From assembly GCA_051653605.1 (NCBI GenBank), contig JBOFWL010000139.1, positions 124,001 through 188,000 of the forward strand: a DNA stretch of 64,000 nt. Direction: 5' to 3'. Positions 39,045-48,082 of the stretch are shown in pieces. Numbering within the stretch: the stretch's first letter is position 1; every line of letters begins with the position of its first letter. The translations under genes were made by a program, and so were the position numbers. The notes beneath the pieces were generated by a model. That model was given only the letters and a program-made list of their open reading frames with translations. It was not told where the DNA came from and searched no databases. The DNA is from JBOFWL01 sp051653605 (GTDB lineage Bacteria; Spirochaetota; Brevinematia; Brevinematales; Brevinemataceae).

Positions 39045-40135
39045 CCAATTATGATTTCCCTTAGGGGGCTGTAAAATTCGTGTACAATATTGTAGGCAGC
39101 TTTCATGTTTATCTTATCTCGGGCAGTGTATGTATAGCCTGTGGGCGGGGTTTTATCAGGGTCTTCAAGAAGAGGGAGAACGCGAGAGCGTCGCCCTGAT
39201 TGATCATCAAAAAAGTATGTAAATGTTGGTGTATAGCTAAATTGATATCGCTTTTTAGGGAAAACATTAAGGCGTACGATAGTTCCTGCATCAAGATAGA
39301 GATAGCTATTCTTGTGGGGAGTATAAAAATTACCAAGAGAATAAAGAATTACCCCACTATGATTTGTCCCCTCATACCATACTGCAGGGCGAGGAACATG
39401 AGGATGATGCCCTATTATGATGTCGGCACCAGCCTCGATTAGTTGTTGAGGAATATTTGTTTCGATGGTATTAGGTATAGAGGTATACTCATTTCCAAAA
39501 TGCAAAGAAACAATTTTCAATGTGCTTTTAGGAACGGATTGCATATCTTGATGTACAGCAGCAGTAAGATTGCTAATATTTGGATGAAAATTCATATAAT
39601 AGCGAGCAGAACTATTGGTGCTCCTTACATATAATCCGTTATCTACCATAGAATAAGCAGTAATTAGCAGATCAATTCCATTGATATTTGTAATCAGAGG
39701 CGGGGTATGCCGATGCTGAGTATTCCCACCAATAAATAATATATTATCCTCTTCTAAAAAGGAAAGAGTTTCTACCTGACTTCGAGCACCTTGATCGTAT
39801 ACATGATTATTAGCAACCGAAAATAAATTGAAAAATTTTGTAAAATACCTTAAATATTCTCTGGTTCCATTAAAATTTGGGTATCCTTCTGCGGGTTTAT
39901 TGGTATTAACAGTGAATTCGAGGTTTGCAAAATTCAAATTACCCACTAAAAAGGGGCGAATAGGCTCTAAAGCTTGAGTATCTCGTGAGATTGTATCTAC
40001 CAGCACCGCATTTGCCATGATATCGCCGACAAATGTCAGTGTAACACCTTTTTGAGGGCGAATAGAACGCGATTGCAATGGTAAAACTGGAAGTAAAATT
40101 GTCATAAAAATGATAAAACAAATAAATTTTTTCAT
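39038..40135 (-). CDS. CapA-family (poly-gamma-glutamate/capsule type) metallophosphatase-like exported protein
   Basis: 365 residues from the ATG at 40135. Signal peptide MKKFICFIIFMTILLPVLPL, then the PGA_cap domain: TLTFVGDIMANAVLVD (first metal Asp), NLEFTVN, FSVANNHVYDQGARS (Asn/His/Asp), VSLHFGNEYTS, GADIIIGHHPHVPRPAVW (metal His) and VILYSLGNFYTPHK. CapA proteins belong to the calcineurin-like fold and take part in exopolymer synthesis in bacilli; elsewhere their role is unclear. No capB or capC is nearby. The ATG lies only 6 bases after a perfect TATAAT, with no ribosome binding site, so the message is probably leaderless. Confidence 0.9.
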   Translation of the reverse strand: MKKFICFIIFMTILLPVLPLQSRSIRPQKGVTLTFVGDIMANAVLVDTISRDTQALEPIRPFLVGNLNFANLEFTVNTNKPAEGYPNFNGTREYLRYFTKFFNLFSVANNHVYDQGARSQVETLSFLEEDNILFIGGNTQHRHTPPLITNINGIDLLITAYSMVDNGLYVRSTNSSARYYMNFHPNISNLTAAVHQDMQSVPKSTLKIVSLHFGNEYTSIPNTIETNIPQQLIEAGADIIIGHHPHVPRPAVWYEGTNHSGVILYSLGNFYTPHKNSYLYLDAGTIVRLNVFPKKRYQFSYTPTFTYFFDDQSGRRSRVLPLLEDPDKTPPTGYTYTARDKINMKAAYNIVHEFYSPLREIIIGK

Positions 40136-40141
40136 GCAAGC

Positions 40142-40170
40142 ATTATACAAAATAACTCATTTTTTTTCAA
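40142..40170 (-). promoter_or_regulatory. Promoter giving a leaderless capA-type message
   Basis: Minus strand TTGAAA (40165-40170), 17-base spacer, perfect TATAAT (40142-40147), then GCTTGC and the ATG at 40135. A start 7 bases beyond the -10 falls on the A of ATG. Confidence 0.65.
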
Positions 40171-40218
40171 TAGTCTTTCTAAAAAACAGAACTTTTTGAT
40201 CAGACATAATAAAAACTC

Positions 40219-40246
40219 TTGAAAAAAAAAATATTTATGATATAAT
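40219..40246 (+). promoter_or_regulatory. Promoter of the nucleoside uptake operon
   Basis: TTGAAA (40219-40224), 16-base spacer, perfect TATAAT (40241-40246). The leader of about 17 bases holds only the ribosome binding site TAGGAG. Confidence 0.55.
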
Positions 40247-40269
40247 ATGATAATCCTTTAGGAGCTTCT

Positions 40270-41781
40270 ATGTCTCAATATATTCTTGAAATGAACCATA
40301 TTCGTAAAGAGTTTCTGGATGGAACGGTTGTTGCTAACAATGATATTACGTTGAAAGTCCGCCCTGGAGAAATTCACGCTATTTGTGGGGAAAACGGTGC
40401 TGGTAAATCAGTGCTTATGCAAATTCTCAATGGGCTTTATCAGCCTACATCGGGTACTATTCTTTTTAAAGGAAAAGAAGTTGCAATTTCTAGTCCATCA
40501 GTTGCTGTAAGTCTTGGTATTGGAATGGTTTATCAACACTTTATGCTTATTGATACTCTTACTGTTGCCGAAAACATGGTGCTTGGATTCGAGCCAACAA
40601 AAGGTCCTCTATTTGATCTGGAAGCTGCTCGACAAGAAGTTTTACGTGTTTCTCAGAGATATAACCTAAAGATTGATCCCGATGCTAAAATTTCGGAGCT
40701 TTCTGTTGGCGTTCAGCAGAGAGTAGAGATTCTCAAGGTCCTCTTTAAAGGGGCGGATCTTCTTGTTTTTGATGAACCAAGTGCTGTTTTAACGCCTCAA
40801 GAGGTGGAAGATCTTGGTATTGTCATGAAAAACCTCGTTTCAGAGGGAAAAACAATTCTTTTTATTAGCCATAAACTCAAAGAAGTGCTTGATTTATCAG
40901 ATAATATTACGGTGATTCGTAGAGGAAAAGATGTTGGGCAACTTGCCACAGCCGAGGCTTCTCGTGAAAAAATAGCAAATCTTATGGTTGGGCGCCCCGT
41001 TTTATTCGATCTTAAGCGTCCCCCAGTGGTTTTTGGCCCCCCTATGATTCAGGTTTCCCACCTTTCCGCAAAAGGGGATAATGGGCTTTTGGCTGTAAAA
41101 GATATCTCTTTTGATATTAAAGAAGGGGAGATTCTAGGTATTGCAGGAATAGAAGGAAACGGGCAAACTCAGTTAGTCGAAGTTCTCGCAGGGTTGCGTA
41201 AAGTTGAAAGTGGATCTTATCTTATTACAGGGAAAGAGTTTAATAATAAAAACGCCTTATATCTGAGGGAGCATGGATTATCGCATGTTCCAGAAGATAG
41301 ATATAAACGAGCAGCGATAGCTCCTTATAGTATCGAAGAAAATATTGCTCTTGGTCGGGAAGACGACTATGCACGAGGATTTTGGATTGACTATGACAAA
41401 GTGGCGGAGGATACTCGCCAGTATATTAGCAAATATGATGTGAGGCCAACAAATGGCCGATCGGAGTTTGCAAGCCTTTCGGGCGGTAATCAGCAAAAAG
41501 TTATTATTGCCAGAGAGTTAGAGCGAGAATGCAAATTTATCATAGCAGCCCAGCCTACAAGGGGTGTCGATATAGGAGCGATAGAGCTCATTCATAATAC
41601 TCTTCTTGCAGAACGATCTAAGAAAAAAGCGATTCTCTTAGTTTCAGCAGAATTAGGAGAGATAATGGCGTTATCAGATAGGATAGCAGTAATGTATTCT
41701 GGAAATATAGTTGGAATACTCGATCGATCAGAAGCAACTCCCGAGAAATTGGGAATACTAATGTCGGGAGGCAAGCTGTGA
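40270..41781 (+). CDS. Nucleoside ABC transporter ATPase (double-domain, NupA/YufO type)
   Basis: 503-residue ATPase with two nucleotide-binding domains, as in ribose/galactose and nucleoside importers. Domain 1 has Walker A GENGAGKSV (about 39), signature LSVGVQQRVEIL and Walker B LLVFDEPSAVL. Domain 2 has a degenerate Walker A (GIEGNGQTQLVE, about 292), signature LSGGNQQKVIIAREL and a degenerate Walker B (FIIAAQPTRGVDIG). The degenerate second site is typical of this subfamily. The following permease genes and BMP lipoprotein point to nucleosides rather than sugars. The stop overlaps the next start by four bases (GTGA/ATAA region), so the subunits are co-translated. Confidence 0.92.
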   Translation: MSQYILEMNHIRKEFLDGTVVANNDITLKVRPGEIHAICGENGAGKSVLMQILNGLYQPTSGTILFKGKEVAISSPSVAVSLGIGMVYQHFMLIDTLTVAENMVLGFEPTKGPLFDLEAARQEVLRVSQRYNLKIDPDAKISELSVGVQQRVEILKVLFKGADLLVFDEPSAVLTPQEVEDLGIVMKNLVSEGKTILFISHKLKEVLDLSDNITVIRRGKDVGQLATAEASREKIANLMVGRPVLFDLKRPPVVFGPPMIQVSHLSAKGDNGLLAVKDISFDIKEGEILGIAGIEGNGQTQLVEVLAGLRKVESGSYLITGKEFNNKNALYLREHGLSHVPEDRYKRAAIAPYSIEENIALGREDDYARGFWIDYDKVAEDTRQYISKYDVRPTNGRSEFASLSGGNQQKVIIARELERECKFIIAAQPTRGVDIGAIELIHNTLLAERSKKKAILLVSAELGEIMALSDRIAVMYSGNIVGILDRSEATPEKLGILMSGGKL

Positions 41782-42842
41782 TAAAATCAAAACTCAAAGC
41801 AATGATTCCCTCACTGTTAGCTGTATTTATCGCGATGACGATTGGAGCTATAATTATGATGGCAAAAGGAGTTAACCCTCTTGTTGCCTATGGAGATATG
41901 TTTTTAGCAGCATTTTATCAAGCAACCCCTCGTGCTCCATTTATGAGCGGTCTAACAAAGACGCTTCTAGCAGCCACTCCTCTTATTTTCACCGCCTTGG
42001 CCGTTATGTTAGCCTTTCGAGCAGGAATGTTTAATATCGGTGTTCAGGGGCAAATGGCCGCAGGAGGGCTTGGTGCCGTCATAGTTGGTATCTATTTTGG
42101 AGATTTTTTTGGTAGCGTGGTTATTGCTTTGATCGCTGCTGCTATTTTTGGTTTTTGTTGGGCATCCCTAGCAGGGCTTCTCAAAGCACGTTTTGGAGTG
42201 CATGAAGTTATTTCAACTATTATGCTTAACTATATTATGGTAGAATTACAAAACTTTCTTCTTAATAGTCCCCTTAAAGATGCCGCAACTCAAAATATTC
42301 AAACCCCAAAAGTAGATGAATACGCTCGATTAACTCTTCTTTTTTATGATGTTACAAAACAAAACCTCAATATGGGCTTTATTTTGGCTATAATATCAGT
42401 GTTTTTAGTCGATTTTTTCTTTAAAAAGACACAATTAGGATATCAAATGAAGGCTGTTGGCTTCAATGAAACAGCGGCAGAAAATGCGGGAATTTCCACA
42501 AAATGGGTAATGATGCTAGCAATTGGTTTTAGTGGTGCTTTAGCCGGATTAGGCGGCGCCGAACGCGTTCTTGGAGGAGCTGCAGAGTATGCTTATTCCG
42601 AGCCCATTATGGGAGACCTAGGTTTTACGGGGCTAGCAGTGGCATTACTCGGTAAAAATAATCCCTATGGTATTTTAGTAGCATCTATTTTTTATGCTGC
42701 GTTGGATGTGGGAGGACGTATTCTTCAATCTACACATCGGCTCGATCGAGAGATTGTTACCATAGTTCAAGCCTTGATAATCATTTTTGTTGCTGGAGAG
42801 AATTTTTTCAAATATCTCCTTGCTCGTCGAAAAAATCACTAG
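41778..42842 (+). CDS. Nucleoside ABC transporter permease 1 (NupB/YufP type)
   Basis: 354 residues, 8-10 membrane helices, the BPD_transp_2 family. GTG start at 41778 overlapping the ATPase stop by four bases. Family features are ATPLIFTALAVMLAFRAGMFNIGVQGQMAAGG, ARFGVHEVISTIMLNYI and the EAA-like loop KAVGFNETAAENAGISTKWVMMLAIGFSGALAGLGG. The partner permease starts 10 bases downstream. It forms half of the membrane pore. Confidence 0.93.
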   Translation: MIKSKLKAMIPSLLAVFIAMTIGAIIMMAKGVNPLVAYGDMFLAAFYQATPRAPFMSGLTKTLLAATPLIFTALAVMLAFRAGMFNIGVQGQMAAGGLGAVIVGIYFGDFFGSVVIALIAAAIFGFCWASLAGLLKARFGVHEVISTIMLNYIMVELQNFLLNSPLKDAATQNIQTPKVDEYARLTLLFYDVTKQNLNMGFILAIISVFLVDFFFKKTQLGYQMKAVGFNETAAENAGISTKWVMMLAIGFSGALAGLGGAERVLGGAAEYAYSEPIMGDLGFTGLAVALLGKNNPYGILVASIFYAALDVGGRILQSTHRLDREIVTIVQALIIIFVAGENFFKYLLARRKNH

Positions 42843-42852
42843 GGAGATATAG

Positions 42853-43716
42853 ATGGAAGAATTAATTCTCTTTTTGATTATTCAAACAATAGTGATTGCA
42901 GCCCCTATCATGATTACAGCAGTTGGAGCATGTTTTTCAGAGATTACAGGTGTAGTTAATATTGGGCTTGAAGGCATTATGCTTTGTGGCGCATTTGCGG
43001 CTACGGCAGTATCTCTGGCTACGGGAAATCCTTATGTTGGTATCCTTGGAGGTATGATAGCAGGAGGGCTTGTTTCGCTCATACATGCCTATATTAGTAT
43101 AACACTTAGAGGGAATCAAATTGTAAGTGGGGTTGCGATAAATCTTTTTGCGTTATCGGTTACTTCTTTTCTTATTAAAACACTATATGGGGCAGCAGGG
43201 ACAACTCCAGCGGTTTCTATGCTAGCGAATAAAACAGCAGTTTTAGTATTTATGTATGTATTAGGCTTGCTGGCATGGGCGATTATTTTCAAAACGGTTA
43301 TTGGTCTTAGAATGCGCGCCGTAGGAGAACACCCACTTGCTGCAGATACAGTCGGTATCAATGTTCAACGAACCCGTACTATAGGTGTTCTTCTTTCTGG
43401 CATTTATGGGGGATTGGGCGGAGCATTCCTAACAACAGTAATGTTGCCTTCGTTTAATAATGGGATGAGTGCTGGAAGAGGATTTATTGCCTTAGCTGCT
43501 CTTATTTTTGGCAAATGGAATCCCATAGGAGCTATTTCAGCATCTCTTCTTTTTGCGTTGGGTCAAGTGCTTGCAGATCAAGCAAAACTTGCTGGGACAG
43601 GTATTCCTCAGCAATTCTGGAGTATGTTGCCATATCTTTTAACCCTAGTTGCACTTGTGGGATTTGTTGGAAAAAGTAAAGCCCCTAAAGCCTCGGGTAT
43701 TCCTTATGATAAATAA
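42853..43716 (+). CDS. Nucleoside ABC transporter permease 2 (NupC/YufQ type)
   Basis: 287 residues, 8 or so membrane helices, BPD_transp_2 family. Features: APIMITAVGACFSEITGVVNIGLEGIMLCGAFAATA, HAYISITLRGNQIVSGVAINLFALSVT and RMRAVGEHPLAADTVGINVQRTRTIGVLLSGIYGGLGGAFL. It pairs with the upstream permease. GGGAGA precedes the ATG by 6 bases. The binding-protein gene follows after a 73-base gap with its own promoter. Confidence 0.93.
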   Translation: MEELILFLIIQTIVIAAPIMITAVGACFSEITGVVNIGLEGIMLCGAFAATAVSLATGNPYVGILGGMIAGGLVSLIHAYISITLRGNQIVSGVAINLFALSVTSFLIKTLYGAAGTTPAVSMLANKTAVLVFMYVLGLLAWAIIFKTVIGLRMRAVGEHPLAADTVGINVQRTRTIGVLLSGIYGGLGGAFLTTVMLPSFNNGMSAGRGFIALAALIFGKWNPIGAISASLLFALGQVLADQAKLAGTGIPQQFWSMLPYLLTLVALVGFVGKSKAPKASGIPYDK

Positions 43717-43728
43717 TTTAAAAAGTTA

Positions 43729-43757
43729 TTGCGAAAAAAATGAATATTAGCTACAAT
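43729..43757 (+). promoter_or_regulatory. Internal promoter for the BMP lipoprotein gene
   Basis: TTGCGA (43729-43734), 17-base spacer, TACAAT (43752-43757), 33 bases before the ATG. It would allow extra receptor to be made relative to the membrane subunits. Confidence 0.5.
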
Positions 43758-43789
43758 TACTATATGTTTTTATCTCTGGAGGAGAGAAT

Positions 43790-44797
43790 ATGAAGAAAAT
43801 TGCAAATATTATTGCTGTCTTTCTAGTTACATTATTTATTTCAGCTTGTGGAGGTGGTGCTCAACAGGTAGAGGCAGAAGGTGCCTCGAAAATAGGTATT
43901 GTATATTCAACTGGTGGAAAAGGTGATAAATCTTTTAATGATGCCGCATTTCGTGGGCTTGAACAAGCACAGAAAGAGTTAGGAATCACATTTTCTGAAT
44001 ACGAACCTAAAGACCCTACTAAAGAAGCTCAAGATCAACTTCGTCAATATGCAGAAAGTGGAGATTATGAATTAATTGTAGCTGTTGGTTTTAGTATGAA
44101 AGATTCTCTGGTTGCTGTTGCTAGCCAATTCCTTGATCAAAAATTTGTTATCATAGATGAGTTTGTTGATGATATGCCAAATGTTGCATCTATTAATTTT
44201 AAAGAACATGAAGGCTCATTCCTTGTGGGTGCTATTGCTGGAATGATGAGTAAAACTGGCGTTATCGGATTTTTAGGTGGGGTAGAAGTTCCCCTTATCC
44301 AGCGTTTTGAAGTTGGTTATATGCAAGGGGCTCGTTATATCAATCCAGATATTAAAGTGCTTTCTCTTTATGTTGGCGGAAATGCTGGGTTTAATGATCC
44401 TGCTTCTGGAAAGTCTCGCACAGAAACAATGATCCAACAACGTGCAGATGTTGTTTATCATGCAGCGGGGGCAACTGGCTTAGGTATGTTCCAAGCAGCA
44501 AAAGATGCTGGCATCTATGCTATTGGTGTTGATTCCAATCAGGATGATATCAACCCAGGAATGATTCTTACTTCTATGATTAAAAATGTTGATATTGCGA
44601 TCTTTGACTTTATTAAAGAAACTGTTAACGGCAATTTCCAACCTGTTTCTTATAATTTTGGAGTTGCTGAAGCTGGTGTTGGAACAACAGACTTTAAATA
44701 TACCAAAGATATTATCGGCGAAGATAACCTTGCAAAATTAGAAGAAATAAAAAATAAGATTGCTGCCGGTGAAATTATTATTAAAGCAACAAGATAA
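43790..44797 (+). CDS. BMP-family nucleoside-binding lipoprotein (PnrA/TmpC type)
   Basis: 335-residue receptor anchored by a lipid at Cys20 (MKKIANIIAVFLVTLFISAC). The mature protein is a two-lobed type I binding protein with the BMP opening IGIVYSTGGKGDKSFNDAAFRGL, EYEPKDPTKEAQDQLRQ, IVAVGFSMKDSLVAVA, FKEHEGSFLVGAIAGMMSK, IGFLGGVEVPLIQRFEVGYM and ADVVYHAAGATGLGMFQAAK. In Treponema pallidum the homologue binds purine nucleosides, and Borrelia has several copies. Here the gene is last in the transporter set and directly before nucleoside-cleaving enzymes. Probably a purine or broad nucleoside receptor. A hairpin terminator follows. Confidence 0.95.
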   Translation: MKKIANIIAVFLVTLFISACGGGAQQVEAEGASKIGIVYSTGGKGDKSFNDAAFRGLEQAQKELGITFSEYEPKDPTKEAQDQLRQYAESGDYELIVAVGFSMKDSLVAVASQFLDQKFVIIDEFVDDMPNVASINFKEHEGSFLVGAIAGMMSKTGVIGFLGGVEVPLIQRFEVGYMQGARYINPDIKVLSLYVGGNAGFNDPASGKSRTETMIQQRADVVYHAAGATGLGMFQAAKDAGIYAIGVDSNQDDINPGMILTSMIKNVDIAIFDFIKETVNGNFQPVSYNFGVAEAGVGTTDFKYTKDIIGEDNLAKLEEIKNKIAAGEIIIKATR

Positions 44798-44811
44798 ATA
44801 AAATAGTTGTT

Positions 44812-44843
44812 AAATAAAGCGGGTTAAACCCGCTTTATTTTTC
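44812..44843 (+). terminator. Terminator inside the nucleoside block, after the BMP gene
   Basis: A 12-bp stem AAATAAAGCGGG / CCCGCTTTATTT, loop TTAAA and T-run, 15 bases past the stop. The deo-type genes start only 20 bases later, so some read-through or an unseen promoter is needed. Confidence 0.85.
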
Positions 44844-44862
44844 TACTAGATGGGAGGCAAGA

Positions 44863-46158
44863 GTGCGAGTACTTGATCTTATCGAACGTAAACGAGATGG
44901 AAACAAATTAACCAAAGACGAACTTACTTTTCTTCTTTCTGAATATATGGGCGGAAGAATGCCTGATTATCAAATGGCATCGTTCTTGATGGCAATATAT
45001 TTTCAAGAACTTAGTGATGAAGAACTGCTTACCTTTACAGAACTTATGCGCGACTCTGGTGAACATATTATATTTGATGGACTTCATAAATTTTTAGTAG
45101 ACAAACATAGTACTGGTGGCGTTGGAGATAAAGTAACGGTTGTCCTCACTCCTATTTTGGCTGCGCTTAATATGTGTACGGCAAAAATTTCAGGGAAGGG
45201 GCTAGGGCATACCGGCGGCACTATTGATAAATTTGAATCAATTAAAGGGTTTCAATTCTCAAGAACGCCAGCTGAATTAGTAAATATCGCTCAAAAAACA
45301 GGCATTGGGCTTATGGGGCAGAGTGAAAAACTGGTTCCTCTCGATAAAGACCTCTACGCATTACGAGATGTAACCGCCACTGTAGCAAGTATTCCTCTTA
45401 TTGCGGCAAGCATTATGAGTAAAAAATTGGCAGTTCAGTCTGACTGTATTATTTTAGATGTTAAAGTTGGAAATGGTGCTTTTATGAAAGACCTAAACCG
45501 TGCCGAAGAACTTGCTCAAAGAATGCTTACTATCGGCTCTATGGCGGGACGAAAGACATCGGCGATACTTTCTTCTATGGAAGAGCCTTTGGGATTCGCT
45601 GTTGGAAATGCCTGTGAAATTCAAGAAGCTATTAACTGCCTTCAGGGAAATTTTCCAGATGATCTTAAACTTGTTGTGTATACTCTTGCTGGAATTGCAC
45701 TTAAATCCAAAGGCGATGTTTCAACTATTGAAGAGGCGTTTCCTCTTATTGACAATGTAATTAGCAGTGGCGAGGCGTTCAATCGTTTTAAATCATTCAT
45801 TTTAGAAAGTGGCGGGAATACTGATTTTACACAATTACCTCAACCAAAATTTCGATCTCATGTTATTGCAGTTGACGATGGCGTCGTCTGCTCGATTCAT
45901 GCTGAAGATATTGGAAAGGTTGCGATGATTCTTGGGGCAGGGCGAGCCGTGAAAGATGCTATGATCGACCATGCAGCGGGGCTTATTTTACATAAAAAAG
46001 TAGGAGATACCGTTAAAAAGGGTGATATATTAGCAGAATTGCTTTATAATAATGAGAAAAATGCAGAAATAGCCTATAAGATGACACTTAATTCGTATAA
46101 TATTAAGCATGAAGAGATTTCTAAACAATCTCCGATTCTAAAAATTATTGAAAGCTAG
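44863..46158 (+). CDS. pdp: Pyrimidine-nucleoside (thymidine) phosphorylase
   Basis: Cleaves thymidine, uridine or deoxyuridine with phosphate to base and (deoxy)ribose-1-phosphate. 431 residues, GTG start at 44863 with GGGAGG 5 bases before it. Signatures: KHSTGGVGDKVTVVLTPILAAL (phosphate-binding), KISGKGLGHTGGTIDKFESI, SEKLVPLDKDLYALRDVTATV and SIPLIAASIMSKKLAVQSDCIILDVKVGNGAFMK. The last 90 residues form the alpha/beta C-terminal domain (VVCSIHAEDIGKVAMILGAG). The substrate range (Pdp or DeoA) cannot be separated by these motifs. First gene of the breakdown set pdp-deoB-deoD-cdd-deoC. Confidence 0.94.
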   Translation: MRVLDLIERKRDGNKLTKDELTFLLSEYMGGRMPDYQMASFLMAIYFQELSDEELLTFTELMRDSGEHIIFDGLHKFLVDKHSTGGVGDKVTVVLTPILAALNMCTAKISGKGLGHTGGTIDKFESIKGFQFSRTPAELVNIAQKTGIGLMGQSEKLVPLDKDLYALRDVTATVASIPLIAASIMSKKLAVQSDCIILDVKVGNGAFMKDLNRAEELAQRMLTIGSMAGRKTSAILSSMEEPLGFAVGNACEIQEAINCLQGNFPDDLKLVVYTLAGIALKSKGDVSTIEEAFPLIDNVISSGEAFNRFKSFILESGGNTDFTQLPQPKFRSHVIAVDDGVVCSIHAEDIGKVAMILGAGRAVKDAMIDHAAGLILHKKVGDTVKKGDILAELLYNNEKNAEIAYKMTLNSYNIKHEEISKQSPILKIIES

Positions 46159-46167
46159 GAGGATTCA

Positions 46168-47355
46168 ATGAGTATCTCTCGAGTGACACTTATTGTGCTT
46201 GATAGCGTGGGCGCAGGTGCCTTACCTGATGCTCATGAATTTGGTGATGAAGGTTCAAATACGTTAGCTCACCTAGCCGAAGCCTGTGGGGGGCTAGATT
46301 TACCTAATCTCCAAGCAATGGGATTGGGGAATATCCTTCCTATTAAAGGAGTTCCTGCTAGTGAACGCCCTTTAGCAGCCTACGGCAAGGCTGAAGAGGT
46401 TTCTAAAGGCAAAGATTCCACTACTGGACATTGGGAAATAGCCGGCGTTCCGCTGAAAAAACCATTCCCTAGCTATCAAAATGGCTTTTCGAATGAAGTT
46501 ATCCAACGATTTGAAAAATTAACAGGGCGAAAAGTATTGTGTAATCTTCCTGCATCGGGGACAGAAATTATAGATCGCCTTGCAGCCGAGCAAATTGCCA
46601 CAGGCTCGTGGATTGTTTACACTTCTGCCGACCCTGTTTTCCAGATAGCTTCTCATGAGGAATATATTCCCTTAGATGAGCTATATAAAGCTTGCGAGAT
46701 TGCTCTTGAAATCTGTAATGAAATTAGCCCTGTTGCCCGAGTAATAGCTCGCCCTTATGTTGGCAGCGCTGAAAAAGGCTTTATTCGCACATCAAATCGC
46801 CACGATTTTTCGATAAATCCTCCAGCAGAGACTGTCTTAGAGCGTCTTAAAAAACATGGTAAAGATGTTATTGGAATAGGGAAAATATCCGATCTCTTTA
46901 ATGGCATAGGAATTACAGATAATCGAGAATCAAACAAAGATAATAAAGATGGAATCCTTAAAACAATAGAAGCCCTCAAAGAGGACAGTCGAGGGTTGAT
47001 TTTTACGAATCTTGTTGATTTTGACTCGCTTTATGGACATCGACGCGATCCAGAAGGATATAAAAAAGCTTTAGAAGAGTTCGATTACTATCTTCCTCAA
47101 ATTATGAGAAATTTAAAAGATGACGAAGTACTTATTATTACCGCCGATCATGGAAACGATCCTACCTATAAAGGGACGGATCATACTAGAGAGTACATTC
47201 CTATTCTTGTGTATGGATCTAATATCAATCCTATTTCCATTGGGGATCAAAAAAGTTTTGCCTCTATTGCGGATACCATTGAGCATCTTTTATTGGGAAG
47301 TCCATGCCCGCAAAGCTTTGCTACAAATATCTTTACCTATTCTTGTGTAAAATAA
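46168..47355 (+). CDS. deoB: Phosphopentomutase
   Basis: Moves phosphate from C1 to C5 of ribose or deoxyribose, linking nucleoside cleavage to the aldolase and the pentose phosphate pathway. The 395-residue alkaline-phosphatase-fold enzyme has IVLDSVGAGALPDAHEFGD (metal Asp), KGKDSTTGHWEIAGVPL (the active Thr region), IFTNLVDFDSLYGHRRDPEG and ADHGNDPTYKGTDHTREYIPIL (metal Asp/His). Typical length. AGGAGG lies 5 bases before the ATG. Confidence 0.96.
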   Translation: MSISRVTLIVLDSVGAGALPDAHEFGDEGSNTLAHLAEACGGLDLPNLQAMGLGNILPIKGVPASERPLAAYGKAEEVSKGKDSTTGHWEIAGVPLKKPFPSYQNGFSNEVIQRFEKLTGRKVLCNLPASGTEIIDRLAAEQIATGSWIVYTSADPVFQIASHEEYIPLDELYKACEIALEICNEISPVARVIARPYVGSAEKGFIRTSNRHDFSINPPAETVLERLKKHGKDVIGIGKISDLFNGIGITDNRESNKDNKDGILKTIEALKEDSRGLIFTNLVDFDSLYGHRRDPEGYKKALEEFDYYLPQIMRNLKDDEVLIITADHGNDPTYKGTDHTREYIPILVYGSNINPISIGDQKSFASIADTIEHLLLGSPCPQSFATNIFTYSCVK

Positions 47356-47373
47356 TTCTATGGGAGAATATAT

Positions 47374-48081
47374 ATGAGTATTCATATCGGAGCTGAGAAA
47401 GGCGCTATTGCTGAAACAGTCCTACTACCTGGTGATCCACTGCGTGCTAAGCATATTGCTGAAACATTTTTTTCAGACATTAAACAACATAATGATGTTA
47501 GGGGAATGCTAGGTTTTACCGGCACATATAAAGGAAAAAAAATATCCGTGCAAGGAACAGGGATGGGGGCTCCATCTATTGGTATCTACACAAACGAGCT
47601 TATAACAGAATACGGTTGTAAAAATCTAATCAGGGTTGGGACGGCTGGTTCGATGCAACCTGATTTAAAAATTCGAGACGTTGTACTCGCGATGAGCGCT
47701 TCTACCGATTCTGCCATTAATAAAGTTAGATTTCATGGTATGGATTATGCTCCTACCGCAACACCAGAACTGTTTCTTAAAGCATGGGAGTGCGGTATTC
47801 GAAAAGGGTTATCTCTTAAAGCGGGGAATGTTCTTACTTCCGACACTTTCTATGGAGACGATCCAGAGGCATGGAAGCTTTGGCAAAAATTTGGAGTTCT
47901 TTGCGTAGAGATGGAAACAGCTCAACTCTATACATTGGCGGCGAAATATAAAGTTAATGCGCTTACTATTCTAACAATAAGTGATTCCCTAGTTACTCAT
48001 GAGGTTACAACAGCCGAAGAACGCCAGACAACATTTAATCAAATGATAGAAGTTGCACTTGAAGCAGCTCTTGAGATTTAA
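47374..48081 (+). CDS. deoD: Purine-nucleoside phosphorylase, DeoD type
   Basis: Cleaves purine (deoxy)nucleosides with phosphate. The 235-residue hexameric type opens SIHIGAEKGAIAETVLLPGDPLRAKHIAE, with the phosphate Arg in LIRVGTAGSMQ, then DSAINKVRFHG, the VEMETAQLYTLAAKY nucleoside site and the catalytic Asp in LTISDSLVTHE. It agrees with E. coli DeoD in length and motif order. GGGAGA precedes the ATG by 8 bases. Next gene cdd begins one base after its stop. Confidence 0.96.
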   Translation: MSIHIGAEKGAIAETVLLPGDPLRAKHIAETFFSDIKQHNDVRGMLGFTGTYKGKKISVQGTGMGAPSIGIYTNELITEYGCKNLIRVGTAGSMQPDLKIRDVVLAMSASTDSAINKVRFHGMDYAPTATPELFLKAWECGIRKGLSLKAGNVLTSDTFYGDDPEAWKLWQKFGVLCVEMETAQLYTLAAKYKVNALTILTISDSLVTHEVTTAEERQTTFNQMIEVALEAALEI

Positions 48082-48082
48082 G

